A stretch of DNA of 64,000 nt from Paenibacillus auburnensis (GCF_927798115.1 NZ_CAKMMG010000008.1:62001-126000); one strand, 5' to 3'. Numbered from the stretch's first letter, positions 16,205 to 26,109 are shown. The notes: generated by a model from the sequence alone, not told the origin. Numbers and translations are program-made.

Positions 16205-19200
16205 ATGAAATTTAGCCGTTTCGTTTCCAAAACTTCTAAAAAGAGCCTGATTATTAAGCACACTAAAATTGCCTTATGCTTTGTGTTATTATTCAGCCTT
16301 ATACCAATTTTAAAGCAAGATGAAGCTTCAGCATTAGATACAACCTATGTAAATTATATGGATGTGGAAATTCCTGCTTTCAGTGGAACTATCACAATGC
16401 CAGATAATTGGACAACTGTTTTTAATGAATGGACACACCGAACTGATGATCCATATTGGGGTTACTACATAAAATCAACGGTAAAAGGTTATAGAAGTAG
16501 TTTTAAAGTTACCAATATAAAATGGAACCGTGTGACAAGAGTATTAACCTATGACTTGTCAGAAATTAACTATGGGATGACAATTAACAGAGGGCCAGGA
16601 ATAGACCCCTATTATTGGAATGTGAGGGGTCTCACTGCTATACCATACGTGGATGTTCAAGGATATGTTCTGGGTGATTTTGAAGAGTCGAGAGCGAATG
16701 GCGGGAATGCTGATTATGTGCATACTGATTACTTTTCGCCTTATTACTATACAAAGGAGCATAACGGGTCAGCGCCAGACCTTATTTATAAGACCAGTTT
16801 TGTTGCAGGTAATTCTTATGATCGGCCTGTTACAGATCAAGATCATATAGATCTTTCCATACCAGCGGCTAGTTATAGTCTTGATTATTCACAGCCTGCT
16901 ATTGCAGGTTGGGGACGGGTATTGGTCAGTGATCCAAAAATGATACGCCATGTCTTTAATTTTACTGACTTTTTGTGGAATGGAAGGTACAGTGAATGGC
17001 CATTGCTTGACTTTGCAGATGCAAAGCTAGAAGTGAACTCCCCTCCAACCTTAAATCTGACAACACAAAACGGAGCTACCATTCTTAACGAAAGCGGGCA
17101 AAACATATTCAATGTTACTGGCTACGCACAAGATCCGGATAACGAGGCATTAGATATAATCGTTGAAATCCCAAATGTGTATTACAGGAAAATAAAAGTG
17201 TATAACTCCTATACTTCGCAGCAGTTTACCATTCCTATAGATGCTATCGACGATTCCCTGCAGCCTGGGAGTTATACGGGGACCGTTACGGTTGTAGATA
17301 GGCATAACTATAAAGCAAGCGGTCAGTTTAACTTCAACGTTAAAAACAAGCTGAAGAACAAAAACTATTATTTAATCAATTCACCATTTGAAATAGGTAG
17401 CACTTATTCAGACTATGAATCCGATCCGCAGTATAGTGTCCGATTCCGATACGACCAAGATTCTAGCTTTTTTGATAATCCGATGGGTTCGATTTATGAT
17501 TCAGGACTTTGGAGAGGAACGATGTATACCTCATTTCCGTACTCCGGATTATATAATGCAATTGTCCAGGTTCGGGATAATCCGAAAAATGACCGTTTCG
17601 ATGAATTCCGGCTGTGGAGCGGTAACAATCAATCCAGCCTTGTTTTTTTGATACACCGGAAGCCAACCGCACTCTTCTCGGCAAAGCTAGTCGGGAACAC
17701 CATTCAACTGACAGATAACTCCTTTGACATTGACCACACCACTTCATCCAATAAGGGTCTCATTGAACATCAGTGGCAATGGCGAAAGGTAGGGGATGAA
17801 ACTTGGAACGATGGGCAGCTGGGCTCCCGGCCGACAAATGACGCATACGAAATACGTTTGCGGGTACGGGACATCGATGGAGCGGAAGGTAAAGGTGTTT
17901 ATAGTGACTGGGCTTCTCAAGTAGTAGGTACGGGCTCAAACCTGCCTCCGGTTGCCAACTTTATAATTGACCCTATTAATGTAAGCTATCGTAAAAGCAC
18001 AACAATAACAGATAAATCGTATGATCCCGATAATGATTACCTGGATACCTATGAGTGGATCATCCGCAAAAATGGAGGGCAGGTTTATTACAATAATGGA
18101 TCGTATGTTACCCCTCCCAGCTTAACCAATTACGGTGTCGGTAGTTATGAGGTGATTTTGCGGGTTAGAGATAACCGCGGGGCCTGGTCCAATTATTATT
18201 CTCAGTGGGCTACAGTCATCAATAATAAGCCAATTGCACAATTTACAATGCCAGCTCAAGTATATCGTGATGATGTCGTGACGATGGAAAATACAACACC
18301 AGATCCGGATGCGGACGGTGATGCACTCTCTTACACCTGGTATGGGCGTAAAGGCAATAGAAGCTATATCTACAGCGGCAGTAACCGTAACCAAAATGTA
18401 GCTATCCGGAATCTGATTAGTGGGCTCGGCATCACGGACAAAGCTGCGGTCTCACAGGACTGGGAAATGCGCCTGAATGTATCGGACGGAAGCCAGGAAG
18501 CCTATGCAACGCGGATGTTTGAAATTTTGAATCACGTTCCTACAACCGATATTTCGGGCCCGGCCGCGGCTACTCAGTACACTACCCAAACGTACACATC
18601 CGGAGCAACAGATCTGGACAGCGCGGATACTAGCAGTTTGCAGTATTACTGGCGCGTGATCGACAGTGAGGGCCAGGCTACCATATTGCACAATAATAAA
18701 TCAGTTAACGTGACCTATTACAATACGGGTGTTTATACCATTGAGCACTGGGCGGTAGACCAGATAGGAGCAAAATCGAATATTGCCAGTCTGAAGGTGA
18801 CGGTAAATGAGAACTTAGCGCCGGCTATGACCTTGACGGCTCCAGGAGGTACGTCAGCAAGCCCAACAATTATCGATGCAAGCATAGCGGGTGATCCGTT
18901 AATCAAGTGGACATATGTAGATCCGGAGAATGACCCTCAAGAGCAGTACAGACTCGAATTTTATACTAAAGAAAACATTCTTGCTAAAACGATTGAGAAT
19001 TCAGATAGTACCGGTGCGGTTAGACAATATCAAATGCCCAATGGCACCTTTGAAAGATTTAAATTATTTACAATCTTAGGTCGGGCATATTCTATGAACT
19101 CCTGGTCCGAAGTCTCCAACGAGAAAACCTTCATCATCGACAACCCACCACAGCCGGGCTTTACGCTAATGACCGATACTGGCCGCAATGCCGCCCAAGT

Positions 19201-20158
19201 ACCTATCTACCGTACCGATACGCTGACAGTATCAGGGACTGCTACTGATGCGGACACAGCCAAAGGCGACAGCATCAGTTATAAATACTACTTGAAGCCT
19301 TCCGGCGGAACAGAAGAGCTGGCCAGCTCGCAGAGTGCTTTTACCAAGCAGTTTAGCACAAACGGAACTTTCACCTTGCGGCAGGTTGTAACAGATTCGC
19401 TGGGACTATCCAGAGAGCTGGTACAGAATATCACCGTTGCAAACCGTATCCCAACCGCAAGCATTACTTATCCATCCAGCACCAGCCACAGCGCTCCCAC
19501 AGTGGTTAGCACATTAACTCCCGTAATCAAATGGGATTATCAGGACGATGACGGAGATGCGCAGCAACGGTATAAAGTGAGGATTATAAATTTAACTACA
19601 GGAGCTGTTACTGTTCAGTCAGGAGAGCAGACTTCAAGTGCACAGCAGTGGCAGATTCCTGCGGGTGCATTAGTGGAGAACCAGAAATATGCAGTAGAAG
19701 CTGAGGTGTATGACGGTTTTAGCTGGAGCAGTGTAACCCCGCGCAAATATTTTATGGTCAATTTACTCACGGTACAGGGATTAGTGCGGCATACGGCCGA
19801 ATGGAACGTGAACCGTCAGACTTACAATATGGGCAAAAGCGGCACGGCGGAGAGTCCGCGGGGATATCATATCTTTTGGGCGGGGGAGCGTTTTGTGCTC
19901 CAGGCGAACGCAACAGGATTGCCGGATTCAATTGAAGTGACCATGACCGGAGGTTATAGAGCCACGCTGCATCCAACGGATGCCAACAAAACACAATGGT
20001 CTAGTGAGCTGTATGATCCCGATTTTGAGAAGCTGCCGGATGGGCCGGTTACCTTTACTTTTACGGCAAGGAATGAATGGAATACCAAGACGGACTCTGT
20101 GACGGTATCGATCCTGGGAGATTGGAGTGAATATTTTCAGAGCCACCGGATAAAATAA
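16205..20158 (+). CDS. Very large secreted protein with repeated PKD/Ig-like domains
   Basis: A 1317-aa protein. A positively charged N terminus and hydrophobic core (IALCFVLLFSLIPIL) form a long signal peptide with cleavage near EASA. A unique N-terminal region of ~280 residues is followed by at least six beta-sandwich repeats. Their joints are similar (NSPPTLNL, NLPPVANF, NKPIAQF, NHVPTTDI, NLAPAMTL, NRIPTASI) and each carries DPDND/DxDxD-like acidic motifs. No sortase signal is visible at the end (EYFQSHRIK). AGGGAGGATCAC precedes ATG 16205, 15 bases after the preceding PKD gene. Likely an extracellular adhesin or stalk protein. Confidence 0.7.
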   Translation: MKFSRFVSKTSKKSLIIKHTKIALCFVLLFSLIPILKQDEASALDTTYVNYMDVEIPAFSGTITMPDNWTTVFNEWTHRTDDPYWGYYIKSTVKGYRSSFKVTNIKWNRVTRVLTYDLSEINYGMTINRGPGIDPYYWNVRGLTAIPYVDVQGYVLGDFEESRANGGNADYVHTDYFSPYYYTKEHNGSAPDLIYKTSFVAGNSYDRPVTDQDHIDLSIPAASYSLDYSQPAIAGWGRVLVSDPKMIRHVFNFTDFLWNGRYSEWPLLDFADAKLEVNSPPTLNLTTQNGATILNESGQNIFNVTGYAQDPDNEALDIIVEIPNVYYRKIKVYNSYTSQQFTIPIDAIDDSLQPGSYTGTVTVVDRHNYKASGQFNFNVKNKLKNKNYYLINSPFEIGSTYSDYESDPQYSVRFRYDQDSSFFDNPMGSIYDSGLWRGTMYTSFPYSGLYNAIVQVRDNPKNDRFDEFRLWSGNNQSSLVFLIHRKPTALFSAKLVGNTIQLTDNSFDIDHTTSSNKGLIEHQWQWRKVGDETWNDGQLGSRPTNDAYEIRLRVRDIDGAEGKGVYSDWASQVVGTGSNLPPVANFIIDPINVSYRKSTTITDKSYDPDNDYLDTYEWIIRKNGGQVYYNNGSYVTPPSLTNYGVGSYEVILRVRDNRGAWSNYYSQWATVINNKPIAQFTMPAQVYRDDVVTMENTTPDPDADGDALSYTWYGRKGNRSYIYSGSNRNQNVAIRNLISGLGITDKAAVSQDWEMRLNVSDGSQEAYATRMFEILNHVPTTDISGPAAATQYTTQTYTSGATDLDSADTSSLQYYWRVIDSEGQATILHNNKSVNVTYYNTGVYTIEHWAVDQIGAKSNIASLKVTVNENLAPAMTLTAPGGTSASPTIIDASIAGDPLIKWTYVDPENDPQEQYRLEFYTKENILAKTIENSDSTGAVRQYQMPNGTFERFKLFTILGRAYSMNSWSEVSNEKTFIIDNPPQPGFTLMTDTGRNAAQVPIYRTDTLTVSGTATDADTAKGDSISYKYYLKPSGGTEELASSQSAFTKQFSTNGTFTLRQVVTDSLGLSRELVQNITVANRIPTASITYPSSTSHSAPTVVSTLTPVIKWDYQDDDGDAQQRYKVRIINLTTGAVTVQSGEQTSSAQQWQIPAGALVENQKYAVEAEVYDGFSWSSVTPRKYFMVNLLTVQGLVRHTAEWNVNRQTYNMGKSGTAESPRGYHIFWAGERFVLQANATGLPDSIEVTMTGGYRATLHPTDANKTQWSSELYDPDFEKLPDGPVTFTFTARNEWNTKTDSVTVSILGDWSEYFQSHRIK

Positions 20159-20208
20159 TCACTTCCGAGCCAGTAATAGCCGGACTGCAACGGGCGGAGG
20201 GCTGATCG

Positions 20209-20847
20209 CTAGACGATCCCCTCGGTCCGTTCTTCGCTTACCCGGAGCATCCGAGCCCCGAGGGCGGAAGTTGAAAACGCGGGTGTTCTGTTTGAGGGTA
20301 TGTAGGAGCTGCCTTGTGTGAGATGCATGTAGTAGGATAACTTGCCGCTGAAAATTTTATGGGCGCATAATGATTCTGCGAAGTCTTCTGGTGTCACGAA
20401 ACAGGAGGGCTTGGCAACCGGCTTGAACGCCGTTTCTTCAAATACTGAGGCGACAAAATGGGAGCAGAAATAAGCATCCTCCCGGTCGAATTTGACGTTC
20501 AGCAGCACTCCGATCAGACCCAGCAGATGATATTTATAGCGTTCCTGGTTCTCCATCATGCCTTGCACATGGTTGTACATGGCTTCATATTCTTCTTCAC
20601 TGACGTTCAACTGGTAGATTGCGCAATCTGCAGTGCTGTAGAAGGGATGAATGAAGTTTTCACGGATAAGGCCGGCAACGAACGGATTATGCACTTTTTT
20701 GCGTCCAAAGCTGTATACTTCGTCCAATCTGCTGTCAAAGGCGATCGAAGCATGGTTGAGCTCAGCTTTTGTGAACCATTTAATAATTCCGCTAAAGGCG
20801 GTACCCGTTCCGGTTAGTACAATATAAATATGTTTGCTCGTACCCAT
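20209..20847 (-). CDS. YiiX/YebB-like NlpC/P60-type cysteine hydrolase
   Basis: A 212-aa protein of the permuted papain-like (YiiX/YebB) superfamily. The conserved His lies in ELNHASIAFD near residue 31 and the Cys in DAYFCSHFVASVFEE near residue 128. Such enzymes cut or transfer amide or thioester bonds; the substrate is unknown. No signal peptide is seen, so it is probably cytoplasmic. GAAAGG upstream serves ATG 20847. It is convergent with the large PKD gene. Confidence 0.75.
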   Translation of the reverse strand: MGTSKHIYIVLTGTGTAFSGIIKWFTKAELNHASIAFDSRLDEVYSFGRKKVHNPFVAGLIRENFIHPFYSTADCAIYQLNVSEEEYEAMYNHVQGMMENQERYKYHLLGLIGVLLNVKFDREDAYFCSHFVASVFEETAFKPVAKPSCFVTPEDFAESLCAHKIFSGKLSYYMHLTQGSSYIPSNRTPAFSTSALGARMLRVSEERTEGIV

Positions 20848-21155
20848 ACTATAAAATTCCTTTCCACTGGAAGTATTGGATAATCTGGTAAATTTCTTGA
20901 TGAAGTACCTCCATCTTACTGTATAATCCTGCTTTGGAAAACAAACTTTAGTCTTGACCTGAAACTAGACTTAAGGCTAAGTAAATGCTAATAAAATACG
21001 CTCTACTTGACTCCGGCAAGTGCATAGATTGGGTTCAAGCGGCAAAATATAAGCTGTTCAAACATCATCTTTACAAAAACAATTGGAAATGCTTCCACAT
21101 TAGTGATACAATAATAGTCAAAATGACATTCTTGATTCCAAGGAGGATTATCTTA
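20848..21155. other. Intergenic region before tkt
   Basis: 308 bases between two divergently read genes. Besides a candidate sigma-A promoter at 21083-21112 and the tkt ribosome binding site, I see no gene, hairpin or riboswitch. The frame open from 20985 has no ribosome binding site and is only an upstream extension of tkt. Confidence 0.5.
21083..21112 (+). promoter_or_regulatory. Candidate sigma-A promoter of tkt
   Basis: TTGGAA (21083-21088), an 18-base spacer and TACAAT (21107-21112). It lies 43 bases before the tkt start codon. A pattern match only. Confidence 0.5.
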
Positions 21156-23204
21156 ATGACTGAACAGGCAAAAGAACAAGCGATCCATAAGGAAGAAAAT
21201 TCGACGGTGGATAACCTGGCGATCACAACCATCCGTACTTTGGCTATCGATGCAATTGAAAAAGCCAATTCCGGTCACCCAGGTATGCCGATGGGCTCCG
21301 CACCAATGGGTTACCAACTATTTGCCAAAACAATGAATCACAACCCGGATCATCCGACTTGGGTTAACCGTGACCGTTTTGTATTGTCCGCCGGACATGG
21401 CTCCATGCTGCTGTATAGCTTGCTGCACCTTAGCGGCTACGATCTGCCGATGGAAGAATTGAAGCAATTCCGCCAATGGGGCAGCTTGACTCCAGGCCAT
21501 CCTGAATTTGGTCACACCGCAGGTGTAGATGCTACCACTGGTCCGCTGGGACAAGGTATCGGTATGGCTGTAGGTATGGCAATGGCTGAGGCTCAGCTGG
21601 GCGCTACTTATAATAAAGAGAACTACAATGTAATTGACCACTATACGTACGCAATCTGCGGCGACGGCGACTTGATGGAAGGGATCTCCTCCGAGTCTGC
21701 TTCCCTGGCAGGTCACCTCAAGCTGGGCAAACTGATTGTTATGTACGATTCAAATGATATCTCGCTCGACGGCAAGCTGAACCTGGCGTTCTCCGAGAAT
21801 GTTGCGAAGCGTTTTGAAGCTTATGGCTGGCAGGTTCTGCGCGTAGAAGACGGCAACGATCTTCCTGCACTGGGCCAAGCTATCGCTGAAGCACAAGCAG
21901 ATAGCAGCAAACCAACCCTGATTGAAGTGAAGACAGTTATCGGCTACGGTAGCCCGAACAAGCAAGGTAAAGGCGGCCACGGCGGTACTCACGGCTCCCC
22001 GCTGGGTGCTGACGAAGCGAAGCTGACTAAAGACTTCTATAAATGGGTGTACGAAGAAGATTTCTATGTACCTGACGAAGTCCGCGCTCGTTTTGCTGAA
22101 GTGAAGGATAAAGGCATCGCCGCCAACAAGGCATGGGATGAGAAATTCGCAGCTTACAAACAAGCCTATCCAGAGCTGGCTGCACAGCTCGAAACAGCAA
22201 TCAGCGGTGAGCTTCCAGCTGGCTGGGATGCGAATCTTCCATTCTACAAAGCAGAAGACAAAGCAGTATCCACACGTGTGGCTTCCGGTAGTGCACTGAA
22301 CGGCCTGACTGCCGGTGTTCCTCAGCTGGTGGGCGGTTCCGCTGACCTTGAAAGCTCCACAATGACTCACTTGAATGGTCTGGCCCAATTTACTCCGGAT
22401 TCTTACGACGGCCGCAATATCTATTTCGGCGTACGCGAATTCGGTATGGCTGCAGCAATGAACGGGATTGCCCTGCATAGCGGTCTCAAAGTATTCGGCG
22501 GTACCTTCTTCGTATTCACCGATTACCTGCGTCCGGCTGTCCGTCTGGCTTCGATCATGAAGCTGCCGGTAACCTACGTTCTTACTCATGACAGTATCGC
22601 TGTCGGCGAAGACGGCCCTACTCATGAGCCTATCGAACAATTGGCTTCCCTACGTATTATTCCGGGTCTGACTGTTATTCGTCCGGCTGATGCCAACGAA
22701 ACTTCTGCGGCTTGGGCTTATGCAGTAGAGAACACTGCCAACCCTGTGGCCCTGGTGCTTACCCGCCAGAACCTGCCGATCCTGCCAGGCACTGTTGAAG
22801 GCGTGCGCGATAACATCAAACGCGGCGGATATGTTGTCTCCGATTCCAAGAACGGTACTCCGCAGGCGCAGATCATTGCTACCGGTTCTGAAGTGCAGCT
22901 GGCTGTAAAAGCTCAAGCAGCACTGGCTGAAGAAGGTATTGATGTACGTGTCATCAGCTTGCCGAGCTGGGATCTGTTCGAAAAACAGGATAAAGCTTAC
23001 CGCGATTCCGTTATCCTGCCTGAAGTTAAAGCCCGTCTGGCGATCGAAATGGCGCAGACCTTCGGCTGGGAACGTTACACAGGCGACCAAGGCGACATTC
23101 TCGGTATCACTACATTCGGTGCATCCGCTCCTGGAGACACTGTGATCAAAGAATACGGCTTTACTGTAGAAAATGTAGTCAGCCGCGTAAAAGCCCTGCT
23201 ATAA
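21156..23204 (+). CDS. tkt: Transketolase
   Basis: Thiamine-diphosphate enzyme moving two-carbon units in the pentose phosphate pathway, 682 aa. Visible features are NSGHPGMPMGSAPM, the ThDP motif beginning GDGDLMEG near residue 168, VIGYGSPNKQGKGGHGGTHG and the C-terminal pyrimidine-binding half (FGVREFGMAAAMNGIALHSG; THDSIAVGEDGPTHEP). AAGGAGG at 21140-21146 fixes ATG 21156. The longer frame to 20985 is not used. Codon choice looks like that of a highly expressed gene. ppnP follows after 34 bases. Confidence 0.97.
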   Translation: MTEQAKEQAIHKEENSTVDNLAITTIRTLAIDAIEKANSGHPGMPMGSAPMGYQLFAKTMNHNPDHPTWVNRDRFVLSAGHGSMLLYSLLHLSGYDLPMEELKQFRQWGSLTPGHPEFGHTAGVDATTGPLGQGIGMAVGMAMAEAQLGATYNKENYNVIDHYTYAICGDGDLMEGISSESASLAGHLKLGKLIVMYDSNDISLDGKLNLAFSENVAKRFEAYGWQVLRVEDGNDLPALGQAIAEAQADSSKPTLIEVKTVIGYGSPNKQGKGGHGGTHGSPLGADEAKLTKDFYKWVYEEDFYVPDEVRARFAEVKDKGIAANKAWDEKFAAYKQAYPELAAQLETAISGELPAGWDANLPFYKAEDKAVSTRVASGSALNGLTAGVPQLVGGSADLESSTMTHLNGLAQFTPDSYDGRNIYFGVREFGMAAAMNGIALHSGLKVFGGTFFVFTDYLRPAVRLASIMKLPVTYVLTHDSIAVGEDGPTHEPIEQLASLRIIPGLTVIRPADANETSAAWAYAVENTANPVALVLTRQNLPILPGTVEGVRDNIKRGGYVVSDSKNGTPQAQIIATGSEVQLAVKAQAALAEEGIDVRVISLPSWDLFEKQDKAYRDSVILPEVKARLAIEMAQTFGWERYTGDQGDILGITTFGASAPGDTVIKEYGFTVENVVSRVKALL

Positions 23205-23238
23205 TAGACGGAATAAAGACAAGGGGGAGAATAAGCAC

Positions 23239-23556
23239 ATGAGTCAGTTTACCAACGCGACAATTCAAAAAGCAGCCAATGTTTATTACGATGGAAAAGT
23301 TACCAGCCGTACAGTTATTTTGGAGGATGGTACGAAGGTGACGCTCGGCATCATGTTGCCTGGTGTGTACGAATTCGGCACGGATGGACCGGAGACGATG
23401 GAGATCTTATCCGGCGATCTGAAAGTGCTGCTTCCCGGCACAGATATCTGGAAAGAAATCAAGGGAGCCGAAACGTTCCATGTTCCCGGTAACTCCAAGT
23501 TTGCGCTGGAAGTATTCGCATTAACTGATTATTGCTGTTCTTACCCGATTCTGTAA
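23239..23556 (+). CDS. ppnP: Pyrimidine/purine nucleoside phosphorylase (PpnP/YaiE)
   Basis: A 105-aa single-domain cupin of the PpnP (DUF1255/YaiE) family, which phosphorolyses nucleosides to bases and pentose-1-phosphate. The family motif region GIMLPGVYEFGTDGPETMEI and the ending TFHVPGNSKFALEV are present. It follows tkt, which could process the resulting pentose phosphate; the link is inference. A terminator follows at 23573-23607. Confidence 0.85.
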   Translation: MSQFTNATIQKAANVYYDGKVTSRTVILEDGTKVTLGIMLPGVYEFGTDGPETMEILSGDLKVLLPGTDIWKEIKGAETFHVPGNSKFALEVFALTDYCCSYPIL

Positions 23557-23572
23557 TTAAATAGTCTGATGA

Positions 23573-23607
23573 AGGAAGCTCCGCTTAACTGTGGGGCTTC
23601 CTTTTTT
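23573..23607 (+). terminator. Rho-independent terminator after ppnP
   Basis: GGAAGCTCCGC and GTGGGGCTTCC form an 11-pair stem with two G-U pairs around TTAACT, followed by a run of T. Confidence 0.85.
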
Positions 23608-23751
23608 GCATTTGCAGCGTCAAAAGCTTGCCTGCTTGAGAGAAATTTGCTATCCTATATAGGAACTTATGTTCTTATACATACGTGGTTTTTACAGACA
23701 TAGATAGTTCTAAATATTAGCAAAATATCTTTGCTTCAGGAGGATGATCCT

Positions 23752-24582
23752 TTGCTCTATTCGGATAACAACATAACTTTTAACTATGAAGAGGCAGGTA
23801 CAGGCCCACCCATGCTGATCCTGCATGGCAATGGTCCAGACCACAAGATGATGATGGGCTGTATGGAGCCAATCATGTCCCGCCAAGAAGGATACAGACG
23901 GATTTATGTCGATCTGCCCGGAATGGGCAAGACGCCGTCAGCAGATTGGATTAAATCTTCGGATGATATGCTGCGGGCTGTAGAAATGATGATTGAAGCG
24001 CTTATACCGGGTGAACGGTTTCTTCTCGTAGGCCAGTCTTATGGCGGCTATCTGGCAAGGGGGCTGCATAGAAACTACGCTGATTTGATCGAAGGAGTCT
24101 TTCTGTTGTGTCCTTGTGTGATTGCGGATATGGCGGATAGAGAATTACCATCACACCAGGTTATGTTTCGTGATAATCAATTGCTTGATGAATTGACAGA
24201 GGCAGAACGGGAAGAGTTCACTTCTATTACAGTTGTTCAGAGCCGGCAGGTCTGGGAAAGGTATAAGACTGAGATTATCAGCGCGTTGCAGCTTGCGGAT
24301 GTTCAATTTATGCAGCGGATAAAAGAGAGCGGAGGGTATCCTTTCAGTTTCGATCTGGAGACCCTTGCACCCTTTACTAAACCATCCCTAATTCTGACCG
24401 GGAGACAGGATTCAATGACAGGCTTCAAAGATGCGTGGAATCTGCTGGATGCCTATCCTCATGCTGCTTTTTCAGTGCTGGACCGTGCAGGACATAATCT
24501 TCATCTGGAACAGGAAGAGCTGCTTGGAGCGATGGTAATAGAGTGGCTAAACCGGGTAAAGGCTGGAACGATCGATAATTAA
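23752..24582 (+). CDS. Alpha/beta hydrolase
   Basis: A 276-aa hydrolase. The fold markers are the oxyanion-hole strand MLILHGNG near the N terminus, the nucleophile elbow GQSYGG, the acid in LTGRQDSMTGF and the histidine in GHNLHLEQEE, so the triad is complete. Substrate not predictable. TTG 23752 follows AGGAGG (23738-23743); the frame also has a TTG at 23731, before the binding site, which is rejected. Its stop codon lies inside an 11-bp hairpin (24569-24600). Confidence 0.85.
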   Translation: MLYSDNNITFNYEEAGTGPPMLILHGNGPDHKMMMGCMEPIMSRQEGYRRIYVDLPGMGKTPSADWIKSSDDMLRAVEMMIEALIPGERFLLVGQSYGGYLARGLHRNYADLIEGVFLLCPCVIADMADRELPSHQVMFRDNQLLDELTEAEREEFTSITVVQSRQVWERYKTEIISALQLADVQFMQRIKESGGYPFSFDLETLAPFTKPSLILTGRQDSMTGFKDAWNLLDAYPHAAFSVLDRAGHNLHLEQEELLGAMVIEWLNRVKAGTIDN

Positions 24583-24600
24583 TCGATTTATTATCGATCG
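24569..24600. repeat. Perfect 11-bp inverted repeat over a stop codon
   Basis: CGATCGATAAT (24569-24579) and ATTATCGATCG (24590-24600) are exact reverse complements around a 10-base loop. The hydrolase stop (24580-24582) lies in the loop. No T run follows on either strand, so this is not a standard terminator. It lies between two convergent genes. Confidence 0.75.
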
Positions 24601-24618
24601 GCCGCTTTAAAACTGATA

Positions 24619-25098
24619 TCAACCCTCATTACTGATTCGTTCATACTCAATAATCGTTTCGCCACTGTTTGTATCCTTGATTTCTCCCGTCTGGATAAAT
24701 CCGTGCTTCTGATAGAAGTAATGGTTCCTGACGGCCCACGAGGGAGTGTCCAGCGTCCATTTCTGAGCGGAGGGATAGGTCTGGAACAGGAAACGGAAGG
24801 CCTCATGTCCGTAGCCATGGTTCTGATGCAGCGGATCAATAAAAATCCGGCCAAGATGGCATTCATCACCGCCTGAAGAAGGGAAGACAATCATTCCTCC
24901 GATGATCCCACCCGCGGCAAGCAGTTTGTAATAATGGCCATGGTTCATTTGTTCAACCTGCCAATCGGCGGAATCATAACCGGGAGGGCCGTCTTCCTCT
25001 TTGTTCTGATACTGCTGTGCATCACTGTCGAAGGTTTTTTTCTGAACTCCGGCCAGCATGGCGGCATCCTGCGGATCGGCAGGCAATATACTGAGCAT
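24619..25098 (-). CDS. GNAT family N-acetyltransferase
   Basis: A 159-aa acetyl-CoA-dependent transferase. The acetyl-CoA loop region reads RIFIDPLHQNHGYGHEAFRF near residues 84-103, and the C-terminal NHYFYQKHGF strand is typical. Substrate unknown. AGGAGGAATTAAC before ATG 25098 gives the start. Confidence 0.85.
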   Translation of the reverse strand: MLSILPADPQDAAMLAGVQKKTFDSDAQQYQNKEEDGPPGYDSADWQVEQMNHGHYYKLLAAGGIIGGMIVFPSSGGDECHLGRIFIDPLHQNHGYGHEAFRFLFQTYPSAQKWTLDTPSWAVRNHYFYQKHGFIQTGEIKDTNSGETIIEYERISNEG

Positions 25099-25159
25099 GT
25101 TAATTCCTCCTGGGAGAATATGTATGTATACTAGCTTAATTCAACTGGACATAGGCAGC

Positions 25160-25192
25160 AAAAAGACGCAAGCCTGAGTTACGGCTGCGTCT
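25160..25192 (-). terminator. Rho-independent terminator of the dehydrogenase gene
   Basis: Read on the minus strand, AGACGCAGCC pairs with GGCTTGCGTCT (one bulge) and is followed by five T. It lies directly downstream of the gene ending at 25204. Confidence 0.8.
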
Positions 25193-25203
25193 GCATTGGA
25201 AAT

Positions 25204-26109
25204 CTATTCCCGGGTTGTGGCATTAGCGCCGATCTTCCGGCCAATCCATTCCTCATAGGATTTGATTACTGCGGACAGGTCTTCGTCCCCATAGCCATGA
25301 TTGAAGCCGGCCTGGAACATGCTCTTGGCTACACCAAGCATTGGTGTCGGCACGCCTGTGGCATCGCTGAGTGAGGAAGCGAGCTTCAGATCCTTCAGCA
25401 TAAGGGCCAGTGAGAACTGGTTGCTAAAGTCATTGTCGATGATCTTGCGTCCCTTGAGCTCGGCCTGCTTGCTGCCTGCCGAACCGTTCTGGACAAGCTC
25501 CAGGAACTTGTCTGCCGGTACGCCGTTCTTCACGGCGATGGAGAAGCCTTCCGCGAGGGCGACGTTATGAATGCCGACCATGGTGTTGTGGGCAAGCTTA
25601 GCTACGGCACCGCTGCCGTTATCACCCATATGCAGCAGGAGACGGCCCATGGTGTCGAAGATATCCCGGTGCGCTTCGATGACTTCTGCTTTGCCGCCAA
25701 CCATAAAGACAAGCGTTCCTTCGATCGCAGCCGGTTTGCTGCCTGTTACCGGGGCATCAAGGAAGCTGCCGCCGCGTTCTTCCACTGCAGCAGCAATTTC
25801 CTTAACCAGTCCGGGAGAAATCGTGCTGGAGTCGATGACTACGGCTCCCGGCTTTAGGGCTGCCAGTATGCCGTCCTCACTGTAGAACACCTCACGGATC
25901 GAATCATCGTTGCTGATCATGGTAATAATAACATCCTTGCCCTGTGCCGCAGCCTGTGGAGTAGCCGCCGCTTGTGCCCCTTCTTCTTCCAGCGGTTTGC
26001 ATTTCGCAGCCGTGCGGTTATATACCGTAACCTGAAATCCGCTTTTCAGCAGATTGGAGGCCATAGGAGCACCCATTGTTCCGAGTCCGATAAAGCCGAT
26101 CTGTTTCAT
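25204..26109 (-). CDS. 3-hydroxyisobutyrate dehydrogenase-like NAD(P)-dependent oxidoreductase
   Basis: A 301-aa beta-hydroxyacid dehydrogenase. The Rossmann motif is GFIGLGTMGAPMASNLLKSGF at the N terminus. The substrate-binding motif is DAPVTGSKPAA, and the catalytic lysine lies in GAVAKLAHNTMVG near residue 170. The family includes tartronate semialdehyde and succinic semialdehyde reductases, so the substrate is open. The frame extends to 26139, but GGTGGAG lies before ATG 26109. Confidence 0.88.
   Translation of the reverse strand: MKQIGFIGLGTMGAPMASNLLKSGFQVTVYNRTAAKCKPLEEEGAQAAATPQAAAQGKDVIITMISNDDSIREVFYSEDGILAALKPGAVVIDSSTISPGLVKEIAAAVEERGGSFLDAPVTGSKPAAIEGTLVFMVGGKAEVIEAHRDIFDTMGRLLLHMGDNGSGAVAKLAHNTMVGIHNVALAEGFSIAVKNGVPADKFLELVQNGSAGSKQAELKGRKIIDNDFSNQFSLALMLKDLKLASSLSDATGVPTPMLGVAKSMFQAGFNHGYGDEDLSAVIKSYEEWIGRKIGANATTRE

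Noticed and set aside
21750..22640. 296-aa minus-strand frame inside tkt
   Set aside because: Antisense shadow of a highly conserved gene; no family similarity and no ribosome binding site.
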